From NCBI GenBank assembly GCA_964647785.1, contig CAZYJD010000042.1, positions 1 to 18,280 on the forward strand: a stretch of DNA of 18,280 bases, in the 5' to 3' direction. Origin of the DNA: CAZYJD01 sp964647785 (GTDB lineage: Bacteria > Bacteroidota > Bacteroidia > NS11-12g > UBA9320). This document shows, in pieces, positions 7,916-15,724 of this stretch (the first letter of the stretch is position 1; each line of letters begins with the position of its first letter). The notes below the pieces were generated by a model that made no database searches, had not been told where the DNA came from, and saw nothing but the letters and a program-made list of their open reading frames with translations. The position numbers and the translations under genes were made by a program.

Positions 7916-9442
7916 TTATTCATCTGCTGGTGCCTCAATTTTAACGCGGTCACTGACCATCAAGCTCAAGAAACCCGCTAAAATCATAGCCACTCCACCA
8001 ATGATCAAAGCGTAAATGCTTTGGCTATCAAATAAATTTTTAATCAAAAAGCCGAGTATACTGGCGGCAACAATTTGTGGGATCACAATGAAGAAATTGA
8101 ATATGCCCATATAATACCCCATTTTATTGGCCGGTATTGAACTGCTGAGCATGGCATAGGGTATGGACAAAATACTGGCCCAGGCGATCCCCACCCCTAC
8201 CATGGGTAAAATCAACCAAAGCGGATCATGAATGAAGTAGACCGAAATCAGACCAATCCCTCCTAAACAGAGCGATAATAAATGGGTGAATCTACGGCTT
8301 GTATATTTTGCAACAATGGGCAAAGCAAAAGCCACCAATGCAGCAATACCGTTGTAAACTGCAAACAGAACCGTTACCCAGTCGGCACCATCATTAAATA
8401 ATTTTGTACTGGTATCGGTTGTTCCGTAGATGTGACTTGTTACTGCCGATGTGGTGTAGATCCACATGGCGAAGAGGGCAAACCAAGAAAAGAACTGTAC
8501 GAATGCCAATTGAATCATGGTTTTAGGCATGTTTTGAAAATCGCGAACCATTTGCACAAATCCGATGCGATAGGTGCCTTGTTTCATGAATAAACCTGCG
8601 ATTAGATAGGCAAAACCAAACAAGGCCAATATTCCACTTAGAACATAGAGTTCTTTTGCCATTTGATAGGCATAAAAGTATGCCGTTATGCCGGCACCTA
8701 TCATTAAAAGGGCTGTACCTATGCCTATGTAAGTGATTGGTTTATAGCGGATGGTCAGAGGCATTTTAGACAAATCATTGCCCAACATTTCCTCTTCATC
8801 AGGAGGGTATTCGCGCGTGGTAAAAACGGTGTACATCACCGCACCGAAAAATGCCGCTGCTCCCAGATAGTAACTCCATTTCACCGTAAGTGGCACAACC
8901 CCTTCAGGCGCGGTATTGTCCATGCCAAAGAGGTTCGTGAAAATCCAAGGCAAAGCCGAAGCCACCACTGCACCCAAACCGATGAAGAAACTCTGCATGG
9001 CAAAGCCGGCTGTTCGCTGTTCTTCAGGCAACAAATCACCCACAAAAGCCCTAAATGGCTCCATGCTAATGTTGATGGATGCATCCATGATCCAAAGCAT
9101 ACCTGCTGCCATCCACAAGGCGGGTGAATTGGGCATGAGCAACAATGCAAGGGAAGCCAATATAGCTCCAATGGCAAAATAAGGTCTTCTTCTGCCCCAT
9201 TTGGGATGCCAAGTACGGTCGCTGTAATACCCAATTAAAGGTTGTACCAAAAGGCCTGTTACCGGAGCGGCAAGCCATAGAATGGGTAATTCACTTTCTT
9301 CGGCACCAAGCGTTTGAAAAATTCTGCTGGTGTTGGCATTTTGCAAAGCAAAGCCAAATTGAATTCCAAGAAATCCGAAGCTCATGTTCCATATTTGCCA
9401 GAAACTTAAGCGGGGTTTTTGTGGCGATTTAGGCGCATTCAT
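7916..9442 (-). CDS. SLC45-like MFS transporter, probable maltose/maltodextrin uptake
   Basis: It is a 508-residue polytopic inner-membrane protein with about 12 hydrophobic segments. The N-terminal WNMSFGFLGIQFGFALQN followed by an ILWLAAPVTGLLVQPLIGYYSDRTW segment and WGRRRPYF matches the SLC45/GPH-like disaccharide:proton symporter group of the major facilitator superfamily. Related genes are common beside amylase and maltose genes in Bacteroidota, where they stand in for an ABC system. It probably carries maltose or short oligomers made by the periplasmic neopullulanase into the cytoplasm. ATG 9442 was preferred to an in-frame TTG at 9451. An operator-like inverted repeat at 9474-9490 lies 31 bases upstream. 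Substrate is inferred from gene context. The gene converges on the lipoprotein gene with no intergenic base. Confidence 0.92.
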   Translation of the reverse strand: MNAPKSPQKPRLSFWQIWNMSFGFLGIQFGFALQNANTSRIFQTLGAEESELPILWLAAPVTGLLVQPLIGYYSDRTWHPKWGRRRPYFAIGAILASLALLLMPNSPALWMAAGMLWIMDASINISMEPFRAFVGDLLPEEQRTAGFAMQSFFIGLGAVVASALPWIFTNLFGMDNTAPEGVVPLTVKWSYYLGAAAFFGAVMYTVFTTREYPPDEEEMLGNDLSKMPLTIRYKPITYIGIGTALLMIGAGITAYFYAYQMAKELYVLSGILALFGFAYLIAGLFMKQGTYRIGFVQMVRDFQNMPKTMIQLAFVQFFSWFALFAMWIYTTSAVTSHIYGTTDTSTKLFNDGADWVTVLFAVYNGIAALVAFALPIVAKYTSRRFTHLLSLCLGGIGLISVYFIHDPLWLILPMVGVGIAWASILSIPYAMLSSSIPANKMGYYMGIFNFFIVIPQIVAASILGFLIKNLFDSQSIYALIIGGVAMILAGFLSLMVSDRVKIEAPADE

Positions 9443-9473
9443 AGCGGCCAAATTAGCAATATTTTAGATTCAG

Positions 9474-9490
9474 TGTGTAAAAAAGACACT
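9474..9490. promoter_or_regulatory. Operator-like inverted repeat, copy 2 (sugar transporter promoter)
   Basis: TGTGT-AAAAAAG-ACACT has the GTGT-N7-ACAC core seen at 5517-5533 and shares 14 of its 17 bases with that copy in the same orientation. It lies between the muramidase stop (9494) and the transporter ATG (9442). A shortened -7-like element (CTAATTTG on the minus strand, 9449-9456) sits 17 bases downstream of it. The match between two separate promoter regions of starch genes is the main support. Confidence 0.5.
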
Positions 9491-9493
9491 TTT

Positions 9494-10177
9494 TCAATGC
9501 CCTCTTAAAATTTTCTCCTGAAAATACTGCATGTAAAGCAACCCCCTTTCAACGTAAGTAGGATCATGGGTTTTAGAGCGACCATTTGATGGAAATAACC
9601 TCCCAGTGTTGTGAAAATGAAAAGCATCCTTGAAACGCTCATCTCGTAACAAAGATCCATAATTCCCGTTTATCCATTTAGCACCGTAATAAACTGATCT
9701 GTGAGATCGCAAATCCATCACGAGGGCATCACCCAATTCCAGACATTTGTAACCCATGATCTGAAAAGGCCCCCAGCTGCTTGCCAGATTTTTCAACGCA
9801 TCCTCACCTGCATCGTCAATTAAGCTTTTTTCAACATGCTCGTATTGTTTTCGCCATCCCTTCTGCACCTGTTTCAAACGCCGGTGTACATGGGGCTCAT
9901 ATCTGGAAGGCACCTCCGCTCGACCCGAACTTTCAAGTGCAATGAGCGCCAGTAAGTATGACGGAGAAAGATTAAAATAATCAGTTGCAGCAATTACCGA
10001 ATCCGAATAGTTCAACCAGGTCTTTTCCAACATTTGCCGTTCTGCAACACTGATTCCTTTGATCTTTGGAAGTGGTTTGCGCTTCGAGCTCTGTCCAAAT
10101 TGATACAAGCCAAAGGCAAGTATCAGCAATAGAAGCAAGAAAGTCCATGGAAAAGTGGTGGATCTCCTCTTTCTCAT
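9494..10177 (-). CDS. Membrane-anchored DUF3380-like N-acetylmuramidase / lytic enzyme
   Basis: It has 227 residues with a single N-terminal membrane anchor (about 9-27, after MRKRRSTT), so the enzyme domain faces the periplasm. The domain has ALESSGR with a probable catalytic Glu82, then RYEPHVHRRL (92-101) and SSWGPFQIMGYKC (133-145), which correspond to the E.., F-E-P-H-x-F-x-R-L and S-W-G-x-F-Q-I-M-G patterns of the DUF3380 N-acetylmuramidase family, a lysozyme-like fold. It should cut peptidoglycan glycan strands. The family is better known from phage endolysins, but no phage genes are near and the membrane anchor suggests a host cell-wall remodelling role. Its ATG overlaps the fadD stop by four bases, so it is translated from the same message. 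Confidence 0.8.
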   Translation of the reverse strand: MRKRRSTTFPWTFLLLLLILAFGLYQFGQSSKRKPLPKIKGISVAERQMLEKTWLNYSDSVIAATDYFNLSPSYLLALIALESSGRAEVPSRYEPHVHRRLKQVQKGWRKQYEHVEKSLIDDAGEDALKNLASSWGPFQIMGYKCLELGDALVMDLRSHRSVYYGAKWINGNYGSLLRDERFKDAFHFHNTGRLFPSNGRSKTHDPTYVERGLLYMQYFQEKILRGH

Positions 10178-11829
10178 TCAAGCAAGCGGCGCAGTATTTT
10201 ACCCACATTCGATTTGGGCAGCTCATCACGGAACACCACACTTCTTGGAACTTTGTATGAGGTGAGTTTTTCCCGACAGAAAGAAATCACATCTTCTTCC
10301 GTAAGGGCAGGATCTTTCTTCACCACAAAAGCTTTCACAATTTCACCCGATTTTTCGTTCACTTCTCCTCTCACCCCAACCTCCATTACGCCGGGATGTT
10401 CGGCAATAACCTTTTCAATTTCATTGGGATAAACGTTAAAACCTGAAACATTGATCATTTCCTTCTTGCGATCAACAATTCTAAAGAAGCCATCATCTTC
10501 CATGATCCCAATGTCTCCTGTGAGAAAATATCCATCTTTAAAGGCTTTTTCAGTTTCATCGGGTCGGTTCCAATAGCCCTTCATCACTTGTGGGCCTTTG
10601 ATGGCGATTTCACCGGGTTTTCCGCGTTCAACTTCATTGCCATCATCATCAACCAGCTTAATATCGGTTGAAGGCGCAGGTAAACCAATCGACCCCATCC
10701 GATGGGTTCCATCCACTGGATTGACCGTTGCTACCGGCGATGTTTCTGAAAGACCATAGCCTTCCAAAAGATGCCCACCGGTGAGCTTATGCCACTTCTT
10801 AGCAACGGCATCTTGTATGGCCATACCGCCACCGATAGCGAGCTTTGTTTTACTAAAATCAAGTTCCTTGAACTCCGGGCGATGCATCATGCCATTGAAC
10901 AAGGTATTCACCCCGGAAATATAGTTTGGTGGGTTTTTCTTCACGTCTTTGAGGAATGCTTTCATATCCCGTGGGTTTGTGATCAGTACATTTCTGAATC
11001 CGGCAGATAAGAAAAGAATGTTATTGATGGTGAGGGCAAAGATGTGGTACAATGGCAAAGGCGTGATCACCGTTTCTTTGCCTTTGATGAATAGGTTGCC
11101 TATCCAGGCGTATACCTGCTCCATATTGGAACAGATATTTCCGTGCGTAAGCATGGCACCTTTTGAAATTCCGGTTGTTCCCCCCGTATATTGTAGCAGG
11201 GCCAAATCATCCAATTCCATGGGAACATGATCGGGCTTTTTGCCCGCTGCTTGCTTCAAAGCATCTTTAAACCACACAAAAGAAGCCAACTTCCAAGCAG
11301 GCACCATTTTCTTTAGGTGTTTCACCACCGCATTCACAATGGTTCCTTTCAAGCCTCCCAGCAAATCGCCAATTTTTGTAACCATGACTTCAGTGATCTC
11401 TGTTTGGTCGATGATCTCTTCCAGTTTTGATGCAAAATTCTCCAGAATGATGATTCCTTTCACACCAGAATCTTTAAACTGATGACGCATCTCCTCTGCG
11501 GTGTACAAAGGGTTGGTATTCACGACCACAAGACCCGCCTTGATGCTCGCATAGAAAGCGACAGGGAACTGCAATATATTGGGCATTTGAATGGCAATGC
11601 GATCGCCTCGTTTCAGCGAAGTTTTATGCTGCAGATACCAAGCCAGTTCGTCTACCATTTTCCCCAACTCTCGATAGGTAATCTCCACATCCATGTTCAC
11701 AAAGGCGGGCAAATCGCCATATTCCTTTACGCTTTTATCAAATAAATCGGCAATACTATGGTATTGCAACGTATCAATTTCCCTTGGAACAAATTCGGGA
11801 TAACTATTAAACCAGGCTTTCTCGCTCAT
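10174..11829 (-). CDS. fadD: Long-chain fatty-acid--CoA ligase
   Basis: This 551-residue protein is close to the usual FadD length (about 560). It activates fatty acids with ATP to acyl-AMP and then acyl-CoA, at the cytoplasmic side of the membrane. The AMP-binding P-loop YTGGTTGISKG is at 214-224, the YGLSETSP adenylate motif lies near 355-362, and the LTGDIG and C-terminal GFNVYPNEIE hinge motifs of long-chain acyl-CoA synthetases are present; the catalytic lysine motif K-x-x-x-G-K-I-L-R-R-L-L-E ends the protein. It starts at ATG 11829, 57 bases after the lolD stop on the same strand, and overlaps the muramidase gene by four bases at its end. Chain-length preference cannot be deduced. Confidence 0.95.
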   Translation of the reverse strand: MSEKAWFNSYPEFVPREIDTLQYHSIADLFDKSVKEYGDLPAFVNMDVEITYRELGKMVDELAWYLQHKTSLKRGDRIAIQMPNILQFPVAFYASIKAGLVVVNTNPLYTAEEMRHQFKDSGVKGIIILENFASKLEEIIDQTEITEVMVTKIGDLLGGLKGTIVNAVVKHLKKMVPAWKLASFVWFKDALKQAAGKKPDHVPMELDDLALLQYTGGTTGISKGAMLTHGNICSNMEQVYAWIGNLFIKGKETVITPLPLYHIFALTINNILFLSAGFRNVLITNPRDMKAFLKDVKKNPPNYISGVNTLFNGMMHRPEFKELDFSKTKLAIGGGMAIQDAVAKKWHKLTGGHLLEGYGLSETSPVATVNPVDGTHRMGSIGLPAPSTDIKLVDDDGNEVERGKPGEIAIKGPQVMKGYWNRPDETEKAFKDGYFLTGDIGIMEDDGFFRIVDRKKEMINVSGFNVYPNEIEKVIAEHPGVMEVGVRGEVNEKSGEIVKAFVVKKDPALTEEDVISFCREKLTSYKVPRSVVFRDELPKSNVGKILRRLLE

Positions 11830-11886
11830 GTATTACAGATTTGAACGAGCAATTTAATAAAAACTCGAAATACCTAAACGAAATTT

Positions 11887-12540
11887 TCAGGCTGATAGCC
11901 GGCCATCGGTGAGATGAATAATACGGTCTGAAGTAGCTGCAAGATGTTCATTATGGGTAACGATGACCACCGTTGTTCCGAATTCATCGCGTATGTCAAA
12001 AAAGAGTTGGTGCAATTCTTCTGCTCTTTTGGAATCGAGGTTTCCAGTGGGTTCGTCTGCCAAAAGAATTTGCGGTCGGTTCATCAAGGCTCTTGCAACG
12101 GCTACCCGCTGCTGTTCTCCACCAGATAGTTCAGAGGGTTTGTGCCCCGAACGCTCGGCCAGCCCCATACGTTCGAGCAGCTCAGCGGCTTTTGTTCTGG
12201 CTTCAGAAACAGGGGTGCCACCGATGTACGCCGGGATACAAACATTTTCCAAAGCGTTGAATTCAGGCAGCAGATGGTGAAATTGAAACACAAATCCAAT
12301 GTGCTTATTTCGGAAAGCTGCTAATTCGGCTCCTTTGAGTTTTGAAACTTCATGTTCGTTCACAAAAAGTTTTCCTGTATCCGGTAAATCGAGGGTTCCT
12401 AAAATCTGCAGCAAGGTACTTTTCCCTGCACCACTGGCCCCCGTAATAGAGACCAGCTCCGCTTTGGCAATTTCTATTGATACATCATCAAGCACCTGTA
12501 ACTTGCCATATGCCTTGCTTATATGTTCTGCGCGCAACAT
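11887..12540 (-). CDS. lolD: LolD-type ABC transporter ATPase
   Basis: This is a 217-residue ATPase subunit. Walker A is GASGAGKST (34-42), the Q-loop region reads FVFQFHHLLPEFNALENV, the signature is LSGGEQQRVAVARAL, Walker B is ILLADEPTGNLD, and the switch is VTHN. The QFHHLLPEFNALENV stretch is characteristic of LolD, which powers LolCE extraction of lipoproteins from the inner membrane; related MacB-type ATPases differ there. No LolC/E permease is adjacent, as often in Bacteroidota. ATG 12540 was chosen: it begins one base after the TGA of the upstream peptidase gene (TGATATG) and gives the normal N-terminus LRAEHISKAYG. A longer frame to 12606 would overlap the peptidase gene by 65 bases and add 22 residues with no family match. 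Confidence 0.88.
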   Translation of the reverse strand: MLRAEHISKAYGKLQVLDDVSIEIAKAELVSITGASGAGKSTLLQILGTLDLPDTGKLFVNEHEVSKLKGAELAAFRNKHIGFVFQFHHLLPEFNALENVCIPAYIGGTPVSEARTKAAELLERMGLAERSGHKPSELSGGEQQRVAVARALMNRPQILLADEPTGNLDSKRAEELHQLFFDIRDEFGTTVVIVTHNEHLAATSDRIIHLTDGRLSA

Positions 12541-12541
12541 A

Positions 12542-15500
12542 TCAGAAAGCTCTATTGATGCCAATGATCCATCTAAATTGCAGATAATCTTCTTGGCCTG
12601 CTGCAATCCGGTTGATAAATAAGGGGAGATCCAGGCGAATTCTCAATGGGTTTGCTGCTGCTACTAGCGGCGCTCGCAATTGGGCTAAAAAGCCCAAACC
12701 AACATTGGCGCGCAAACCGCTATGTCCCTGCGCCGTGCCTAATACACCAGCATCTCCAAAAAGATAAGACTGAAATGAAAGGGGTTTTCTTCCATTTCTA
12801 AGTTTGGCGGGAAGCAAGGCGGTATAATCCAATTCAGCACTTGCAGCTATGCCACTTCTTCCGGCAAAAACCGCAATGGTGTCTCCATCGGCATTCACTT
12901 CAGAAGCACGGTAGGCCGCATTTCCACGAACATTCAATCCACCTCCGTATTGTACATTTCCGAAATCATTTCCGTATGCAGCCCAGGCATCGGGAAACCA
13001 AGCACGACTTCTCAGCCACTTTTGATCCATCCATTGCTCAGGAGAGGCACCGGCCAAGTATATCCTGCTCTCGGGTGCCGCATCTCCGCTGATGTAACCC
13101 GCAAAAAAACGCGTATTCAGCGCTAATTTATTACCCAGTCGATTCCGATTGGTCACCTCTGTCTTAATCCATGAATAATTGTAATCGCTAAACAAGGAAG
13201 CGTTTCTAAGTTGCAACTCAATGTGTCCATTGCCTGCGGGATACTTGTAATCGCGGCCGTAAGCCACGTTAAAACTGTTGTTCCATTGGCCGGTTTGCCA
13301 GAACTCTGAAGCATGAACATAGTTCAAATCGGCTGCGCGTCTACGCACCAGAGAACGTAAGCTCATCTTGAGTTCCTGATTGCCCCAACGGCGATTTATC
13401 CCGAGTTCTTGAAGTTGCAAGCCATCCAAAATGCGACTGTCAATTTCCAGATCGGTCAGCTTCCCAATGCGATGGTGGTATTTCAAGTCATAATTGAATA
13501 ACTGTCGTTGGCGCGTTTGCTCTTCACGATAATCAAGTCCGGGAAATAAACCTGTGTTGTACCAAGCCGATAAATCAAACACATGACGTTTGCCCATGTA
13601 GCCTCCTTGCACTCTGAGTCCGGCTTTTAGCCCATCCACGCTGTTATACCAAAAATCCGGTGAGTACATTAAACCATAGGCAAAGCGATTTTGCGAAGGT
13701 CTGCTAAATAGGGAAAACTTGTGTTCGAACCGGCGTTTCCATTGGTTGTTAAGCCAGTTAATATCGGCAAGTCTTCCGCTGCTATCAATGATCACTTGTT
13801 GCAATGCAGCATCAAAACATTGCTCTGTTTCGTATTCTGGGGCCACCATATTCCATCCAATCCAAGGGGCAAGCACTTTCGTTCCAGGGACTTCCTTGTG
13901 CTGCAAACCATTGGGGATGAGATAGCTCAATTTTTTTCCGTTTGATAACTCTACGTATAAATCAATGGGCATTTCCATTTCACCCAAGCGCTCAATTTCA
14001 ATCTCATAACAGAAAGAATCTTTACGATCACGGAGGCGCTCGGGCCTCTCTAATTTGTAATCAATGCGATCGGTTGTTTCAATCCACTGATCGAAAAACC
14101 AGTTGAGATCTCTTTTGGTGTATTCGGTTATGGCTGCTCTGAAATCTTCCCAATAGGGATGAGCTATCTTCCACTTATCAAAATAATACTGCATGGCAGC
14201 CTTGAAGGTTTCATCGCCCAACACATATTCGAGATTGTAAAGCATGCTGGCCGTTTTGTAATAGACCTGACCATAACCTCCCCCATGTCTTTCAGCCGAA
14301 TTAAAATGGTCTGAGTGAATGTTTAAACGGGCGGTATTCTCTTCCATGGCATGGCGCAAATAACCCAGATATACCACTCTTTCCTCGAGTGCATTTGGTC
14401 GTTCTTTGCGACCACTCACTTCTTTGAGCGACCAAGCCGTAAGAAATTGGGTAAACCCTTCATCCATGCTGGCACGGTAGGTTTCATTGTTGCCCAACAT
14501 CCCAAAAAACCAATTGTGCCCAACCTCATGGGCAATCACAAATTGATGGCCGGGCCAATTGCCACTATTGAGGGTAATCATCGGATACTCCATGCCATCG
14601 CGCGCATCGGCGGCAACCATTTTGGGATAGGCGTACATGCCAATATCTTCTGAGTAAATCTGAACAATTTTAGCCACGTATTCGGCCGTGGGCTGCCATG
14701 CATGTGCATTGGGCTCCTGTGCCAAGGCTATGCATTGTATTCCGTTCCAGCTCGCTTCTCCTATTCTGTAAGTTGGGTCTGCGGTGAAAGCAAAGTCATG
14801 CACATTCTCCGCATGGTATTTCCAGCTTTTGTAAGATCCATCAGGCTTGATGATCTCAGTGACCGTCCCGGGAGTTTTAAAATTACTGATGTCCAACTTT
14901 TTGCGGAGTTCTTCGGGCAGTGCCTCAGATCGATTGACCAAAGTTCCGGTGGCTTCCACCACATACTGCATCGGAAAATCAAGTTGTACATCCCATGTAC
15001 CATAGTCGCCGTAGAACTCTTTGCCAAGGTGCTGATCGGTGGTCCAGCCAAATTTTCTGTCGTACACACAGATGCGCGGATACCAGTGCACCCCATCAAA
15101 GTGTTGCACCCCACTGTGCTCAAACACCTTCATTCTTCTTCGCATACTTCCCTGGTCGAACCAGGTTTGAAAATTCATACTAACTTCTACTGAGGTTCCC
15201 GGAGGAATCGTCTTGTTTAGCTTCACCCGTAAAATGGTATTGAACAGCTCTGTTTCCGCAGGTGTCCCATCGATCGTGAGATTTTGAACCACTGTTCCTA
15301 AACCCTGGGACTCATTGGGGCCAAAAGTGCTCTTCAGTTTACCTTCTTCGTTCAATTGATGAAGATAACTACCCGGTTGAAATGCATTCTGATAAAGATG
15401 AAAATAAAGCGCCTTGAGGGTATCGGGTGAATTATTCCAGTATGACAGCTGCTCCTTGCCATCGATTCTACGAGCAGTATCAATCAATTTTGCTTGGATG

Positions 15501-15670
15501 CGATAATGCACATCCTGTTGCCAATAATCAGCAAAAGGCTTTCTAGATTTCCAGTAGTATGGATTTTCTGTGGTGCGATAGTTGTTTTGTCCGAAAACCG
15601 GTAGTTCCTGACCCAATAAATGCATGGGCAATAAAAACCCAATGACGATGATGGTGATGCCTCTCTTCAC
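12542..15670 (-). CDS. M1 family (gluzincin) metallopeptidase with C-terminal beta-barrel-like domain
   Basis: It is a 1042-residue exported zinc peptidase. The signal peptide is residues 1-21 (..LLPMHLLGQ). An M1 aminopeptidase N-type region (about 50-560) carries the substrate motif as GMEYP (Gly359-Glu361; the common form is GAMEN) and the zinc site HEVGH (381-385) with the third ligand Glu404, an exact HExxH-x18-E arrangement. A tyrosine in the following region (GGGYGQVYYKTASML) matches the transition-state Tyr segment. From about 660 to the end the sequence changes to alternating, Tyr/Trp/Arg-rich strands with short turns and closes with FRWIIGINRAF, a C-terminal Phe typical of outer-membrane barrels. 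Thus the peptidase is probably anchored in the outer membrane. Substrates are unknown. It is translationally coupled to lolD downstream. Confidence 0.9.
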   Translation of the reverse strand: MKRGITIIVIGFLLPMHLLGQELPVFGQNNYRTTENPYYWKSRKPFADYWQQDVHYRIQAKLIDTARRIDGKEQLSYWNNSPDTLKALYFHLYQNAFQPGSYLHQLNEEGKLKSTFGPNESQGLGTVVQNLTIDGTPAETELFNTILRVKLNKTIPPGTSVEVSMNFQTWFDQGSMRRRMKVFEHSGVQHFDGVHWYPRICVYDRKFGWTTDQHLGKEFYGDYGTWDVQLDFPMQYVVEATGTLVNRSEALPEELRKKLDISNFKTPGTVTEIIKPDGSYKSWKYHAENVHDFAFTADPTYRIGEASWNGIQCIALAQEPNAHAWQPTAEYVAKIVQIYSEDIGMYAYPKMVAADARDGMEYPMITLNSGNWPGHQFVIAHEVGHNWFFGMLGNNETYRASMDEGFTQFLTAWSLKEVSGRKERPNALEERVVYLGYLRHAMEENTARLNIHSDHFNSAERHGGGYGQVYYKTASMLYNLEYVLGDETFKAAMQYYFDKWKIAHPYWEDFRAAITEYTKRDLNWFFDQWIETTDRIDYKLERPERLRDRKDSFCYEIEIERLGEMEMPIDLYVELSNGKKLSYLIPNGLQHKEVPGTKVLAPWIGWNMVAPEYETEQCFDAALQQVIIDSSGRLADINWLNNQWKRRFEHKFSLFSRPSQNRFAYGLMYSPDFWYNSVDGLKAGLRVQGGYMGKRHVFDLSAWYNTGLFPGLDYREEQTRQRQLFNYDLKYHHRIGKLTDLEIDSRILDGLQLQELGINRRWGNQELKMSLRSLVRRRAADLNYVHASEFWQTGQWNNSFNVAYGRDYKYPAGNGHIELQLRNASLFSDYNYSWIKTEVTNRNRLGNKLALNTRFFAGYISGDAAPESRIYLAGASPEQWMDQKWLRSRAWFPDAWAAYGNDFGNVQYGGGLNVRGNAAYRASEVNADGDTIAVFAGRSGIAASAELDYTALLPAKLRNGRKPLSFQSYLFGDAGVLGTAQGHSGLRANVGLGFLAQLRAPLVAAANPLRIRLDLPLFINRIAAGQEDYLQFRWIIGINRAF

Positions 15671-15724
15671 GCTCCAAAAATAAAATATTTGAACGTTGAA
15701 GACTTCCTCTAAACAGAATCAAGC

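Noticed and set aside
9443..9451. TTG start of the MFS gene at 9451
   Set aside because: The ATG at 9442 gives a normal transporter N-terminus, and nothing supports three extra residues.
9474..9490. The GTGT/ACAC repeat as a terminator of the muramidase gene
   Set aside because: The stem would be only four AT/GC-mixed pairs with no U-run outside it, and the close match to 5517-5533 fits a protein-binding site better.
9494..10177. The muramidase gene as a sign of a prophage
   Set aside because: It has a membrane anchor, overlaps fadD, and no phage structural, integrase or holin gene is nearby.
12541..12606. Longer lolD beginning at 12606
   Set aside because: It would overlap the peptidase gene by 65 bases and add residues foreign to the family; ATG 12540 just after the stop gives the standard LolD N-terminus.
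14702..15193. Open frame of 163 codons on the plus strand inside the M1 peptidase gene
   Set aside because: It is antisense to well-conserved peptidase sequence, has no recognisable domain or leader, and is a shadow of that gene's codon use.
15675..15682. TATTTTTG on the minus strand as promoter of the M1 peptidase gene
   Set aside because: The element is perfect, but there is no TTG about 19 bases upstream and it lies only four bases from the ATG, which would require a leaderless message.
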